DNA of 64,000 bases from Sulfolobales archaeon Acd1 (GTDB lineage: Archaea > Thermoproteota > Thermoprotei_A > Sulfolobales > Sulfolobaceae): assembly GCA_000389735.1 (NCBI GenBank), contig APJY01000001.1:186001-250000 (forward strand), written 5' to 3'. This document shows positions 33,883 to 43,969 of the stretch, in pieces. Position 1 is the first letter of the stretch, and each line of letters begins with the position of its first letter. The position numbers and the translations under genes were made by a program. The notes under the pieces are model-generated. The model was not told the origin of the DNA. It ran no database searches and saw nothing but the letters and a program-made list of their open reading frames with translations.

Positions 33883-34383
33883 TTGAGGGTTTTCCTCACG
33901 GGCGAGCCTGGAGTAGGGAAGACCACGGCCTTCCTGAAGATCGTGAACGAGCTGAGAGTTAAAGGCCTGAGGATCGGAGGCTTCTACTGCCCCGAGGTGA
34001 GGGAAGGCGGGATAAGGGTTGGGTTCAAGATCGTCGATTTGGAAACGCAGAAATGGAAGTGGTTGGCCAGAATCAGTCCGAGGACCGAAATAAAGGTAGG
34101 TAAATATTACGTACAGCCCGAGGCTCAGGAAATCGTGGATCTCGTGGCCGAGAACTTGAACGAGTACTCGCTAATCGCCATAGACGAGATAGGTCCCATG
34201 GAGCTCGCGTTGCCGGCGATAAGGGATTTCATAAATAGGGCGCTTACGCTTAACAAGGACGTTCTAGCGGTCGTGCATAGGAAGGTAAGGCTCAAGGGTG
34301 ATTACGTGTTCGTAGTGACGCCTGAGAATCGCGACGAAATACCGAAGAAGGTAGTCGAGCTCTTCATCACCAAACCTTTGTGA
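33883..34383 (+). CDS. Nucleoside-triphosphatase THEP1
   Basis: 166 residues from TTG 33883; the open frame goes back to 33814 but the family begins at RVFLTGEPGVGKTT (Walker A). DEIGPMEL is Walker B, and VVHRK is a further family motif. THEP1 proteins hydrolyse NTPs and are found in most archaea; the biological role is unclear. TTTTTATG at 33847-33854 lies 29-36 bases before the TTG. Its promoter lies inside the start region of the divergent unknown gene. Confidence 0.87.
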   Translation: MRVFLTGEPGVGKTTAFLKIVNELRVKGLRIGGFYCPEVREGGIRVGFKIVDLETQKWKWLARISPRTEIKVGKYYVQPEAQEIVDLVAENLNEYSLIAIDEIGPMELALPAIRDFINRALTLNKDVLAVVHRKVRLKGDYVFVVTPENRDEIPKKVVELFITKPL

Positions 34384-34422
34384 GTCTTTAATTAGATTTT
34401 AATTCAAATTCATACAACCGTT

Positions 34423-35235
34423 ATGCCCCTAAATTTCTCCGTCGAGGAGTTAAAGAAGGAGCTTTACGACAAGGACTGGAACAAGATAGGGGAAGAGATA
34501 GTCAAGTGGATCAAGAACTACGTTGAGGAAAACGGACTTCAGGGAGCCGTGGTCGGGGTCAGCGGCGGCGTGGACTCGGCGACGACGGCCTTCCTCGTTT
34601 CCAAAGCCCTCAAGAACTACTACTTCCTAATCCTACCGTCCGACTCGACCCCCCAGAGGGACATCCAGGACGCGTTGAAAGTGGTGAAGCTGTTGAACGC
34701 TGAGGACCGGTACTCGATGATAAGCGTGGACGACGTTGTTTCTATCATTAGAGATAAAGTCGGAACGGACGACAAGAGGGTTATCGGTAACGTGAAGGCC
34801 AGGATTAGGATGGTCTACCTTTACGCTTTCGCCCAGAAGTTCAACTACTTGGTCGTTGGAACAGGGGACAAAAGCGAGCTATTGTTAGGTTACTTCACAA
34901 AATACGGCGATGGCGGTGTCGACATACTTCCCATCGGGGACCTCTACAAGACCCAAGTGAGGTTGCTGGCTAAGGCCTTAGGAGTTCCGAAGGAGATCTA
35001 CGAGAAACCCAGTTCTCCGGCGCTTTGGACGGGCCAGACAGCCGAAGAGGAACTCGGCTTCAAGTACGAAGTAGCCGACCTGGTGCTCTACGCTATGTAT
35101 GAGAAGGGCCTATCCGAGGCGGAGGTCACGAGACTCCTGGGGATCGAAAAATCCGTAGTAGAGAGAATTAAGCAATTAGTTAGAATAAATTCGCACAAAA
35201 GAAACTTACCTCCTATATTTAAATTGAACAAATAG
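34423..35235 (+). CDS. nadE: NAD(+) synthetase
   Basis: 270 residues. P-loop VGVSGGVDSATTA of the adenylating N-type ATP pyrophosphatases, VGTGDKSELLLGYFTKYGDGGVD and PSPALWTGQTAEEELG are NadE signatures. No glutaminase domain, so it is ammonia-dependent or served by another amidotransferase. It supplies NAD for NAD kinase at 19265. Starts ATG 34423 after the THEP1 gene. Confidence 0.94.
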   Translation: MPLNFSVEELKKELYDKDWNKIGEEIVKWIKNYVEENGLQGAVVGVSGGVDSATTAFLVSKALKNYYFLILPSDSTPQRDIQDALKVVKLLNAEDRYSMISVDDVVSIIRDKVGTDDKRVIGNVKARIRMVYLYAFAQKFNYLVVGTGDKSELLLGYFTKYGDGGVDILPIGDLYKTQVRLLAKALGVPKEIYEKPSSPALWTGQTAEEELGFKYEVADLVLYAMYEKGLSEAEVTRLLGIEKSVVERIKQLVRINSHKRNLPPIFKLNK

Positions 35236-35362
35236 ATTTAATACAATTAAAGCTAAACTCAATGAAATTATTCTCATTAAAGCCGGTTTTAAACTTATTA
35301 AAAACTGTTTTTAACGAGAATTAAATGAGTGATAGTTAAGTAGAACTAACGCAAAGCTCCAA

Positions 35363-35620
35363 ATGATGCCGATCCTGAAGCTCGAAGAGATGCTCAACTC
35401 CGAGGGACAGAGCACAAGAATTCAAATTTTAAAACTATTATTAGAGAAACCGAGGACTCCGTACGAGATCTCGAAGCTTACCGGATTGAACTATTCGACC
35501 GTGAGGTATCACCTCGACCTAATGCAGAGGTTCGGTCTTGTAAAGGCGAACAAGAACGGGAAAATACTATACACAATAACTAAAGATGGAGTGAACCTAA
35601 TAATTGAGAGAGAAGTTTAA
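35363..35620 (+). CDS. Winged-helix (ArsR-like) regulator
   Basis: 85 residues. Consists only of a winged helix: STRIQILKLLLEKPRTPYEISKLTGLNYSTVRYHLDLMQRFGLV, followed by a wing KNGKILYTITKDG. Such stand-alone wHTH proteins are DNA-binding regulators. It starts ATG 35363 behind a 127-base AT-rich gap and lies 12-13 bases before the first of three unknown genes, so it probably controls them. Confidence 0.82.
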   Translation: MMPILKLEEMLNSEGQSTRIQILKLLLEKPRTPYEISKLTGLNYSTVRYHLDLMQRFGLVKANKNGKILYTITKDGVNLIIEREV

Positions 35621-35632
35621 AATCGGTAACTC

Positions 35633-36358
35633 GTGTTAATGTTTTTAATGATTTGTAGTTCTAAAGAAGTGCCTGAGCTTAGAGGTTCAATCTTCTTGGT
35701 TCCTAACTGTGACACTCAATACGTCCTTTCGAAAATAAAAGAAATCAAGGAGAGGGCTTCCTCTACTGGGAGGATCCATATACTCAGGATCTTTGAGACC
35801 AATTATTTCAGGTTCGAAGTCCTGTTCCTTCAGGATGGGAGCCCGTTGATTTCAATATCAACGGTCAGGGGGACTAACAACATCAACCTGAGGTCGGTCG
35901 ACATGATTAAGGAACTTGCGGACGTCAGCTGTTGCTTCTCGTCCAATACGCAAGTACTAGAGAAAGTGAAGTCGTTCTTAGGGGAGCAGAGGGCTATTGA
36001 AGCTGAGGTGATGAACTTCGAGGAGAGCGACGTGAGTGTGGAATACAACCCAGAATGCGAGAAAATAGTGTTAAACGAGTACAGGGAGCCCGAGGTTAGG
36101 GAAGGCGTGTCTTGGTCTTCCTCGGAGTTGGCCCGCTCGGATCACCTCTTCGTGAAGCTGTTGGGCGGACAAGCTAGATTCATTACGATCTCTACAGAAA
36201 GGCCTCAGAACTCGATCAAGTTCTCCTCAGTGGATAGGCTCAAATCGCTCTGCTGTTTCGCGGCCTACGTGTGGAATAAGCTAAATGAATGTAAAGGGCT
36301 TTACGAGGCGCTTAAGGAGCTTGAGGCAGCTGCTCCCGTAAGGAAAAGGAGGAAATGA
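35633..36358 (+). CDS. Hypothetical protein, first of a three-gene unknown operon
   Basis: Up to 241 residues; possible starts are GTG 35633, ATG 35639 and ATG 35648. GTTTAAAA at about 35615-35622 lies 26-33 bases before ATG 35648 (MICSSKEVPEL), which favours the last. No family recognised. The protein has a basic C-terminal tail (PVRKRRK) and several cysteines, including two CC pairs (VSCCFS and SLCCFA). Ends in an ATGA overlap with the next gene. Confidence 0.65.
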   Translation: MLMFLMICSSKEVPELRGSIFLVPNCDTQYVLSKIKEIKERASSTGRIHILRIFETNYFRFEVLFLQDGSPLISISTVRGTNNINLRSVDMIKELADVSCCFSSNTQVLEKVKSFLGEQRAIEAEVMNFEESDVSVEYNPECEKIVLNEYREPEVREGVSWSSSELARSDHLFVKLLGGQARFITISTERPQNSIKFSSVDRLKSLCCFAAYVWNKLNECKGLYEALKELEAAAPVRKRRK

Positions 36359-36858
36359 GCGAAAGAGTTAGACCGGTCTACGCGAGAGGCTTCTTCTCCT
36401 TTTCAGCTGACGGTAGGGTCAACCAGCTAGTCGTGTTTTATTATTATGACCCAGACGCTTACTACGTCGGCCTCTCTAAAGAGGAGCTGAGCGAGGAGAT
36501 TAACGTACTTAAGAAGAACATGCAACGGTTCTTAGACGACGAGAAGATCATGATAAACGGAAAGAGGGTGAGAGCCTGGGTAAGGCATGCCAGGATAGGT
36601 TTCGTCTCTATCAACTACCCCTTCATTGAGTACGTGATAGACTTCAAGGGCAACCTAGTTAGGGGAGAGAACGTGTATGAGAACGAGTACGAGAACGAAA
36701 TAACTGAGTATCCCTACGAGGCCATATGGGTCTTTCCGGGGCCGATCACCTCCTATAGACTAGCGGGGAAGGTTAGGGTATTAGAGAACCTCCTCGAGTT
36801 AGAAGTACTGCCTGGCACTGAGACGGGTGGCCTCGAATGGATAAGGTTCAAGTTGTAA
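36355..36858 (+). CDS. Hypothetical protein, second of a three-gene unknown operon
   Basis: 167 residues, start ATG overlapping the previous stop (ATGA). Rich in Tyr and Phe (VFYYYDPDAYYVG, FVSINYPFIEYVIDF) with an acidic ENVYENEYENEITEYPYE stretch. Looks like a beta-rich soluble domain. No family recognised. Overlaps the third gene by 22 bases, so the three products are made together and may form a complex. Confidence 0.65.
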   Translation: MSERVRPVYARGFFSFSADGRVNQLVVFYYYDPDAYYVGLSKEELSEEINVLKKNMQRFLDDEKIMINGKRVRAWVRHARIGFVSINYPFIEYVIDFKGNLVRGENVYENEYENEITEYPYEAIWVFPGPITSYRLAGKVRVLENLLELEVLPGTETGGLEWIRFKL

Positions 36859-37265
36859 AGATCCTAGCTCTTCAGGCAACCCAACTAGCTAGAACCAGCA
36901 TTTACGATTCTTACGTTGACGTGTCCTCAAGGGCCCTTAACGTGCTCTACTTCAACAATTACGCGGTAACCTCTACGACTCCAGACAGAGATTTCTTCGT
37001 CGGCACGGAGACTCAGCTCGACCATTTGTTAAATTACGTCTTGGAAAAATACCAGGGGTTCATCGAGTTGACTCTTGTAATTAACTCCCCAGTTAACATA
37101 AGCGAGATTCCGGAGAAGTTCAACGGTATAATTAACGTGGTATGCCTTAACTTAGTAGAAGGCTGTGAGCTGTTAGTGCAGCTCGTAAAAAGGACTGGCG
37201 GTGTCTTCGTCTTTACTGAAAACTTGGGAATTTTGGAAAAAATTTTGAATTTCTTATTAAATTAA
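36837..37265 (+). CDS. Hypothetical protein, third of a three-gene unknown operon
   Basis: 142 residues. Alpha/beta pattern with LTLVINSPVNISEIPEKF, INVVCLNLVEGCELL and FVFTENLG hydrophobic strands, possibly a small Rossmann-like fold. No family recognised. Ends one base before the convergent membrane protein gene. Starts inside the previous gene. Confidence 0.62.
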   Translation: MDKVQVVKILALQATQLARTSIYDSYVDVSSRALNVLYFNNYAVTSTTPDRDFFVGTETQLDHLLNYVLEKYQGFIELTLVINSPVNISEIPEKFNGIINVVCLNLVEGCELLVQLVKRTGGVFVFTENLGILEKILNFLLN

Positions 37266-37266
37266 G

Positions 37267-38196
37267 TCACTTGAGCTCCTGGGCTATCCTCTTTACTAGG
37301 AAGTACGTTAGCGGTATGAGAACTATAGCGAACGCTATCGTCAAACCCCACATTATCGTATTAATTATGGAGGTCACGCTGGAGAAGGGCTGTATTATTA
37401 TCGCTATACCTAGAAGGAGGAAGATCGTGTAAAGGATGAACCTACCGAAGCCCACTAGGTAGCTAAGGTCAGGATGGGTAGATTGTATGCTGTTCATAGC
37501 CCTATCAGTTATGGAGAAAGCGGCCAGCAGGACTATTGAACCGATTATAATGTCGTAAAAGAGGTAGGGCGTTACCAGTGGTATCCAATAGATGATTGCT
37601 AGATTAACGGCTATCACTATGATGGTGGCTACTAGGCCGAACCTCAGTATGTTGAAAACTACGTCCATGAACGGGTCGCTTAACGTCGTCTTAACCTTAG
37701 AGTACATGTAGTCGGTCAGCATGTTCACTAACGTGATACCCAAGGTAAGGAGAACTATAGCGCCGCCCAGTGAAGGCAAGTACTCCGAGATCTTCTGAGT
37801 GTAGACAGAAGCAGCTCCTAGATTGAGCACCGAGAAGGCTATCGAGAGCGCTATGATTATTATAATCGCTTTAGTTACACCGATTATGAGATCCTTGGTC
37901 TGCTGGATGTGAGGCTCTTGGAATACCCTCAAGTTAAACAAATGCCTTAACGACCTGGCGACTATGTCGGCCACGAAATAGCCAATCAGTATAATTATCA
38001 AGAAGACTATCACGCTAGGGATAGCGAATATAATCGTAGTTATTAAGGATCCTAAGGCGCTTACGGTTTCATTCACGAGGTTATTAGATTGGGCGGTCAC
38101 GGGCCTCGCGTATCCCGCTATCAGCAACGCTGCTAAAATTAGACTAAGTAGCGGAGTAATACTATACGATTTTTTGTACCAGTGAATCCTCATCAC
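37267..38196 (-). CDS. Multi-spanning membrane protein, mechanosensitive-channel-like TM repeats
   Basis: 309 residues with about seven hydrophobic helices and an N-terminal signal-like segment LLSLILAALLIAGYARPVTA. The repeated pattern IGYFVADIVARSLRHLF and TLGITLVNMLTDYMYSKV resembles the conserved TM helix repeats (MscS_TM/YnaI-like) of small-conductance channel relatives; the beta pore domain of MscS is absent. The likely start is the second Met (38193). Function unknown. Confidence 0.68.
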   Translation of the reverse strand: MMRIHWYKKSYSITPLLSLILAALLIAGYARPVTAQSNNLVNETVSALGSLITTIIFAIPSVIVFLIIILIGYFVADIVARSLRHLFNLRVFQEPHIQQTKDLIIGVTKAIIIIIALSIAFSVLNLGAASVYTQKISEYLPSLGGAIVLLTLGITLVNMLTDYMYSKVKTTLSDPFMDVVFNILRFGLVATIIVIAVNLAIIYWIPLVTPYLFYDIIIGSIVLLAAFSITDRAMNSIQSTHPDLSYLVGFGRFILYTIFLLLGIAIIIQPFSSVTSIINTIMWGLTIAFAIVLIPLTYFLVKRIAQELK

Positions 38197-38261
38197 CTTC
38201 TATAATGTCATATGACCTTTAAAAAGTTTCTGTATCTAGCCTTATTGAATGAGTTTACATT

Positions 38262-38582
38262 TTATGAATTTATCAATTTTGATATTTTATCCAGTAAGGC
38301 CTCATATTTCCTTTTCTTAATTTTTAAGGAGCTGAGAGTCCTCTTGAGTTCCTCAGCCTCTCTAAGCTTACTTACTACATTTTCTGCGGATTTACCGAGG
38401 TATCTGCTCTTCAGCCTTCCGTCCTCCCAATACCTTAGGTAATAATACACGTTATTGCCGATCCTCTTGGCTTCGAGATGTCCTTCCGGTAGCAACTTCA
38501 GTTTCTCCTCTATTTCAACGATTTTCCGCTGTACTTCCTCCAGCTCCTCCTCTATCTGTTTAACCTTCTCCCAGTACATCAT
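38262..38582 (-). CDS. Small coiled-coil protein coupled to cdc6-3
   Basis: 106 residues: an N-terminal coiled coil ([23 protein letters not shown]), a small aromatic module [23 protein letters not shown] that recalls DUF6788-type proteins, then a second coiled coil. Starts ATG 38582 overlapping the cdc6-3 stop (ATGA), so it is translated with the origin-binding protein. A role in replication is a guess from position only; similar small proteins also occur near plasmid genes. Confidence 0.7.
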   Translation of the reverse strand: MMYWEKVKQIEEELEEVQRKIVEIEEKLKLLPEGHLEAKRIGNNVYYYLRYWEDGRLKSRYLGKSAENVVSKLREAEELKRTLSSLKIKKRKYEALLDKISKLINS

Positions 38583-39727
38583 TCGACACCTAACAGCATG
38601 TTCTCCTCAAGGACTTTCTTCACCTTCTCTCTATCGGGAACTTCCACGTATTTCCTGATCCCTCCCGCCCGCCCTCTGTTAATCAGTTTAACCTTAACTA
38701 TCCCGAACATGTCGAGCTCGGAAACGATATCGGAGAACCTCCTGTAGGACAGGGGCTTCTGGCCGTACTTTACGCAGAGGTCACTGTATACCTTATGGGC
38801 ACTCATCAGGTCCTCGGCTTCGATGACCGCCATAAGGGCGAGCTTGTAATGAAACGGAAGGGCCTTAACGGCCTCGAGCAGCTTCTCCTGTTCGTACTCT
38901 ATTATCGCCCTATCGACATGGGCCTTGGTTATCCTACCCGTTCCCGAGGCTAGCTGGGCAGCCCTGAAGAGCAAGTTCACCGCCTTCCTCGCGTCCCCGT
39001 GCTCCTTCGCTGAAATGGCAGCTATGTAAGCTAGAACCTCGCTGTCGTATGTTCCCTTGTAAAGGCCTATGTCGCTGTACATCTCTAAGATCTTCATGAG
39101 TTGCTCGGCGTCATACGGCTTGAATATAATCGTAGGTCCTAAGGACGAGACTATCCTCGGCTCCATATAATCCCTCACGTTGATGTCGTTGCTTATCATA
39201 ATGGTTGAGATATCAGCGTCTGTTCTGAGGAGCTGGTAAAGGACTATGTCCCCGCCTCTCCTCTTCACTAGAGTGTCGACCTCGTCCAGGTAAACTATCG
39301 CCTTCTTCTTGCCTAGGCCTTCCTTTATGGCCTCGACGTACTCTCCTAAGTTAATCCCGTGTTTCGGAACGGGTTTACCCGTCAGTTTCTCCGTGAGCGC
39401 GGAGAGAACGGCCTGAGGAGTTCCTCCCACTTCCCTGCAGTTCACGTAGGCTTGAGTAAGCTCAGCGTAGCTTGGATCCTCGGGCTTGATTTCCTCGATT
39501 TCGTTGAGTATATATTTAGCAACTAACGTTTTCCCGGTTCCAGTCAGGCCCAAGAAAAGGGTGGAGAACTTCACGTTGTTCTTGACGAAATACCTGATGC
39601 TAATCGCGACCTCACGTAATATGTCCTCCCTGAAGGGGATGTCCTTGAAGAACGCCAGCGGGTCCATGAAGACCTTCGGGTTCTTTATAACCTCGCCCCT
39701 GCCGCCTAACAGTGCTTCTCTAATCAT
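38579..39727 (-). CDS. cdc6-3: Orc1-type DNA replication initiator Cdc6-3
   Basis: 382 residues. AAA+ domain with Walker A GLTGTGKT (60-67), Walker B YLDEVD (146-151), sensor 1 MISND, then a lid and a C-terminal winged helix ([20 protein letters not shown]). From memory the stretches [17 protein letters not shown] and [16 protein letters not shown] are those of Sulfolobus Cdc6-3 (Orc1-3), which binds oriC2. It loads at origins to recruit MCM. The non-coding DNA right upstream (39728-40242) fits an origin, and icd beyond it fits the Sulfolobus neighbourhood. Confidence 0.93.
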   Translation of the reverse strand: MIREALLGGRGEVIKNPKVFMDPLAFFKDIPFREDILREVAISIRYFVKNNVKFSTLFLGLTGTGKTLVAKYILNEIEEIKPEDPSYAELTQAYVNCREVGGTPQAVLSALTEKLTGKPVPKHGINLGEYVEAIKEGLGKKKAIVYLDEVDTLVKRRGGDIVLYQLLRTDADISTIMISNDINVRDYMEPRIVSSLGPTIIFKPYDAEQLMKILEMYSDIGLYKGTYDSEVLAYIAAISAKEHGDARKAVNLLFRAAQLASGTGRITKAHVDRAIIEYEQEKLLEAVKALPFHYKLALMAVIEAEDLMSAHKVYSDLCVKYGQKPLSYRRFSDIVSELDMFGIVKVKLINRGRAGGIRKYVEVPDREKVKKVLEENMLLGVE

Positions 39728-39784
39728 TGCCTGCGTTTCCGTCGTTTTTGACGATATAGTCAGTTAACCTCGTTACGATCGGTG

Positions 39785-39812
39785 TTACCGTTGCGGCTGT
39801 AACCAACGGTAA
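39785..39812. repeat. Inverted repeat in the origin region
   Basis: TTACCGTTG at 39785-39793 and CAACGGTAA at 39804-39812, a perfect 9-base dyad with a 10-base spacer. It lies about 60 bases before cdc6-3 and may be an initiator or autoregulatory site. Confidence 0.6.
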
Positions 39813-39918
39813 TCTTGAAGCGTTATTTACCGTATTTTGCACCCGTTTCCTAGAGGCTTTATTCCCTAATAGCACTACGGCATATTTCCTACGTTTCTGC
39901 CAGCGTTCATACCCTAAT

Positions 39919-39934
39919 TTTCAACGCTTTGAAA
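39919..39934. repeat. Dyad TTTCAA-cgct-TTGAAA in the origin region
   Basis: A perfect six-base inverted repeat with four-base spacer. It is followed at once by another dyad (39937-39957), suggesting paired initiator sites. Confidence 0.5.
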
Positions 39935-39936
39935 GT

Positions 39937-39957
39937 ATTTCATTCTACTTATGAAAT
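39937..39957. repeat. Dyad ATTTCAT-tctactt-ATGAAAT in the origin region
   Basis: Perfect seven-base arms with a seven-base spacer. The TTTCA half-site is repeated from the neighbouring dyad. Confidence 0.55.
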
Positions 39958-40026
39958 TGTTAATCAAAAGACCTTCGAGTGTTACCCAATCATTACGTAA
40001 TACACTTCAGGAGAAGAGACACCCCG

Positions 40027-40041
40027 CGTTTCCTCCGTTTC
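40027..40041 (+). repeat. Doubled origin motif CGTTTCC-t-CCGTTTC
   Basis: Two tandem CGTTTC copies, eight bases apart start to start, about two thirds of the way from cdc6-3 to icd. A near copy is at 39884-39898, and the copy at 39734-39740 is followed by CGTTTTT at the same spacing. Confidence 0.55.
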
Positions 40042-40242
40042 TTACACCTAATTCCTAATAAATTCTTTATGTGGTTTGTATATTGAAGTAGTAAACATAT
40101 CGCTTGGAACTCCTGGTACCAGCTGTATCAGAGTTACTTCATTATCGATTTTCGAAGGAAATTAGGAGAGGGAGTCTTTGGGTTAGGGAAAAATACTGCA
40201 GGAAACGGGCGAAATGTACTGTAATGCGCTCCAAGGAGTTTG

Positions 40243-41481
40243 TCACATGGAGTTGATTATGTCGACGAGCGTTTGTGTGTATTCAGTCGTCGTCAAAGCA
40301 GGTACGTTCATGAACCTCGCTATGTCCTGAGTAACCTTCTTCTGCCTTATAGCCTCAGCGACGGCTTTCTCTATCAGGTCGGCAGCCTCGTTCCATCCCA
40401 TGAACCTAAGCATTAGTTCTCCGCCTTTAATTATGCCAGTTGGGTTCGCCACGTTCTTTCCGGCATACTTAGGGGCGGTGCCGTGAATGGCCTCGAACAT
40501 TCCTCCCGAATCTCCCACGTTAGCTCCACCCAGCATGCCTATGTTTCCTACCAAGGCTCCCGCAGCGTCAGAGATGTAGTCCCCGTTAAGGTTGGGGGCT
40601 AGGATTATGTCATACTCGGCGGGCCTGGTGATTATTTGTTGGAACATGTTATCGGCCACCCTGTCGTTTAAGACTATCTTGTTCTCGGGAACCTTACCGC
40701 CGTAGACCGTGTTGACCTCCTCCTCCGTAACTACGTAATCCCTGAACTCCTTGAGGGCGGTTTCGTAAGCCCACTCCCTGAAGGCCCCTTCCGTGTATTT
40801 CAGGACGTTACCTTTGTGCATGACCGTGATCTTCCGCCTACCGTGCTCTATGGCGTACTTGATGGCCATCCTGGTTATCCTTTGCGTCTTGAACTTGCTC
40901 ATTACCTTAATCCCTATTCCGGTATCCTCCTCTAACTCGACTCCCAACTCCTCCTTCAGGAACTTCCTTATCTTCTTGGCCTGATCACTGTCGAACGGGT
41001 ACTCTATGCCCCTGTATAAGTCGTCAGTGTTCTCCCTGAAGATTATCATGTCCACGGCCTCAGGGTTCTTAATCGGGCTCTCTATGCCTGGAACGTACTT
41101 CACCGGCCTGATGTTAGCGTAGAGATCCAGCATCATCCTTATCGCGACGTTCACGCTCCTCCAACCCTTCCCTATCGGAGTCTCGAGAGGTCCCTTGAGA
41201 ACTACCCTATATTTCAGGAGCATCTTTTGAGTTTCCTCGGGGAACCTGTTTCCTGTCAGCTTCTCCCCCTTTTCCCCGGCATAGACTTCCATCCACCTTA
41301 TTTCCCTATCGCTTCCGTAGGCCTTTTGGACGGCGGTATTGATGACCTTAATGGCGGCGTTCGTTATTTCCGGCCCTATTCCGTCCCCTTCAATGTATAG
41401 GATGATCGGCCTCTTTGGCACTATCCACTTACCGTTCTCGAACCTTATGGGCTCCCCGTCTTCAGGCTCTCTATACAGCAT
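40243..41481 (-). CDS. icd: Isocitrate dehydrogenase (NADP-type)
   Basis: 412 residues. LYIEGDGIGPEI at the N-terminus, the substrate motif GKGWRSVNVAIRMMLDLYANIRP, IFRENTDDLYRGIE, and the metal site NLNGDYISDAAGALVG are those of dimeric isocitrate dehydrogenases; the IHGTAPKYAGKNVANP segment and length fit NADP-using archaeal Icd. It supplies 2-oxoglutarate and NADPH in the citric acid cycle. Its 3' end borders the candidate origin. Confidence 0.94.
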   Translation of the reverse strand: MLYREPEDGEPIRFENGKWIVPKRPIILYIEGDGIGPEITNAAIKVINTAVQKAYGSDREIRWMEVYAGEKGEKLTGNRFPEETQKMLLKYRVVLKGPLETPIGKGWRSVNVAIRMMLDLYANIRPVKYVPGIESPIKNPEAVDMIIFRENTDDLYRGIEYPFDSDQAKKIRKFLKEELGVELEEDTGIGIKVMSKFKTQRITRMAIKYAIEHGRRKITVMHKGNVLKYTEGAFREWAYETALKEFRDYVVTEEEVNTVYGGKVPENKIVLNDRVADNMFQQIITRPAEYDIILAPNLNGDYISDAAGALVGNIGMLGGANVGDSGGMFEAIHGTAPKYAGKNVANPTGIIKGGELMLRFMGWNEAADLIEKAVAEAIRQKKVTQDIARFMNVPALTTTEYTQTLVDIINSM

Positions 41482-41565
41482 TCCACGTTTGAGTTAAGGA
41501 TAGGAAAATTAGGTTATCGGGCCTAGTCGAAGGAAGCGGAGAAGCCGTCACGATTAACTAAAAGG

Positions 41566-41910
41566 TTAAGGCTTGACGTCCACTATCATGCCGACCCACT
41601 TGCCTTCCTCGTAAAACAGATACTGGACTCCCAGCTTCAGCTTCCTAGAAACGGAACCCCTCTTCAGAGTAACGGGATACTCGAAGTAATACCTGTCCCC
41701 ATCGCTGATCTTCGTGACTCTTCCGGAGAACTCAACGTCGTAGCCGTACTGGCTCGCCAAGGCCTGGAGCATAACGGTCAGCCGGGTGACTACGTCCTTA
41801 AAACTAGAGCTATAAATCGGCTCAAAGGCCAAGGCCATAAGTTCCTTCTTGAGCGCGGATACGCTCTCCCTTTTCGGCGTTTTCTTGTTGTTCCTAGCCT
41901 TAGCCCTCAC
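41566..41910 (-). CDS. Hypothetical protein
   Basis: 114 residues with a basic N-terminal tail (RAKARNNKKTPKRES), a helical part and a beta-rich end (DRYYFEYPVTLKRGSV, KLGVQYLFYEEGKWVG). No family recognised. It stands between icd and the gene coupled to malonyl-CoA reductase, all on the minus strand. Confidence 0.62.
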   Translation of the reverse strand: MRAKARNNKKTPKRESVSALKKELMALAFEPIYSSSFKDVVTRLTVMLQALASQYGYDVEFSGRVTKISDGDRYYFEYPVTLKRGSVSRKLKLGVQYLFYEEGKWVGMIVDVKP

Positions 41911-41987
41911 GGAAGGAGTTCTTACCCTTTCGGGATGTATAAAAGGCGTTCGCTGCGGTATTAACCGGGGAGTTAAGTAGCTAACTA

Positions 41988-43894
<1,907 letters not shown>

Positions 43895-43910
43895 TCAAAC
43901 TGACAAAGGA

Positions 43911-43918
43911 AATATAAG
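43911..43918 (-). promoter_or_regulatory. TATA-like box of mcr
   Basis: CTTATATT on the minus strand, 26-33 bases before the mcr ATG; leaderless spacing. Confidence 0.5.
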
Positions 43919-43969
43919 CTTATTTTAACTGTTTAAGCCTTAGGATTTTTCCACTAATTACGATAAAAT

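Larger units (their letters stand above)
39728..40242. other. oriC2: Candidate replication origin oriC2 (repeat-bearing non-coding region)
   Basis: The only gap above 500 bases without a gene. The motif CGTTTCC, whose reverse complement GGAAACG is the core of archaeal origin recognition boxes, occurs at 39734-39740, 39844-39850 and 40027-40033 and inverted at 40201-40207; near copies occur at 39884-39898 (ATTTCCTACGTTTCT), and the 40027 copy is doubled (CGTTTCCTCCGTTTC). Dyads are listed separately. AT-rich parts (about 40060-40100) could unwind. It lies between the start of cdc6-3 and the end of icd. Confidence 0.78.
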
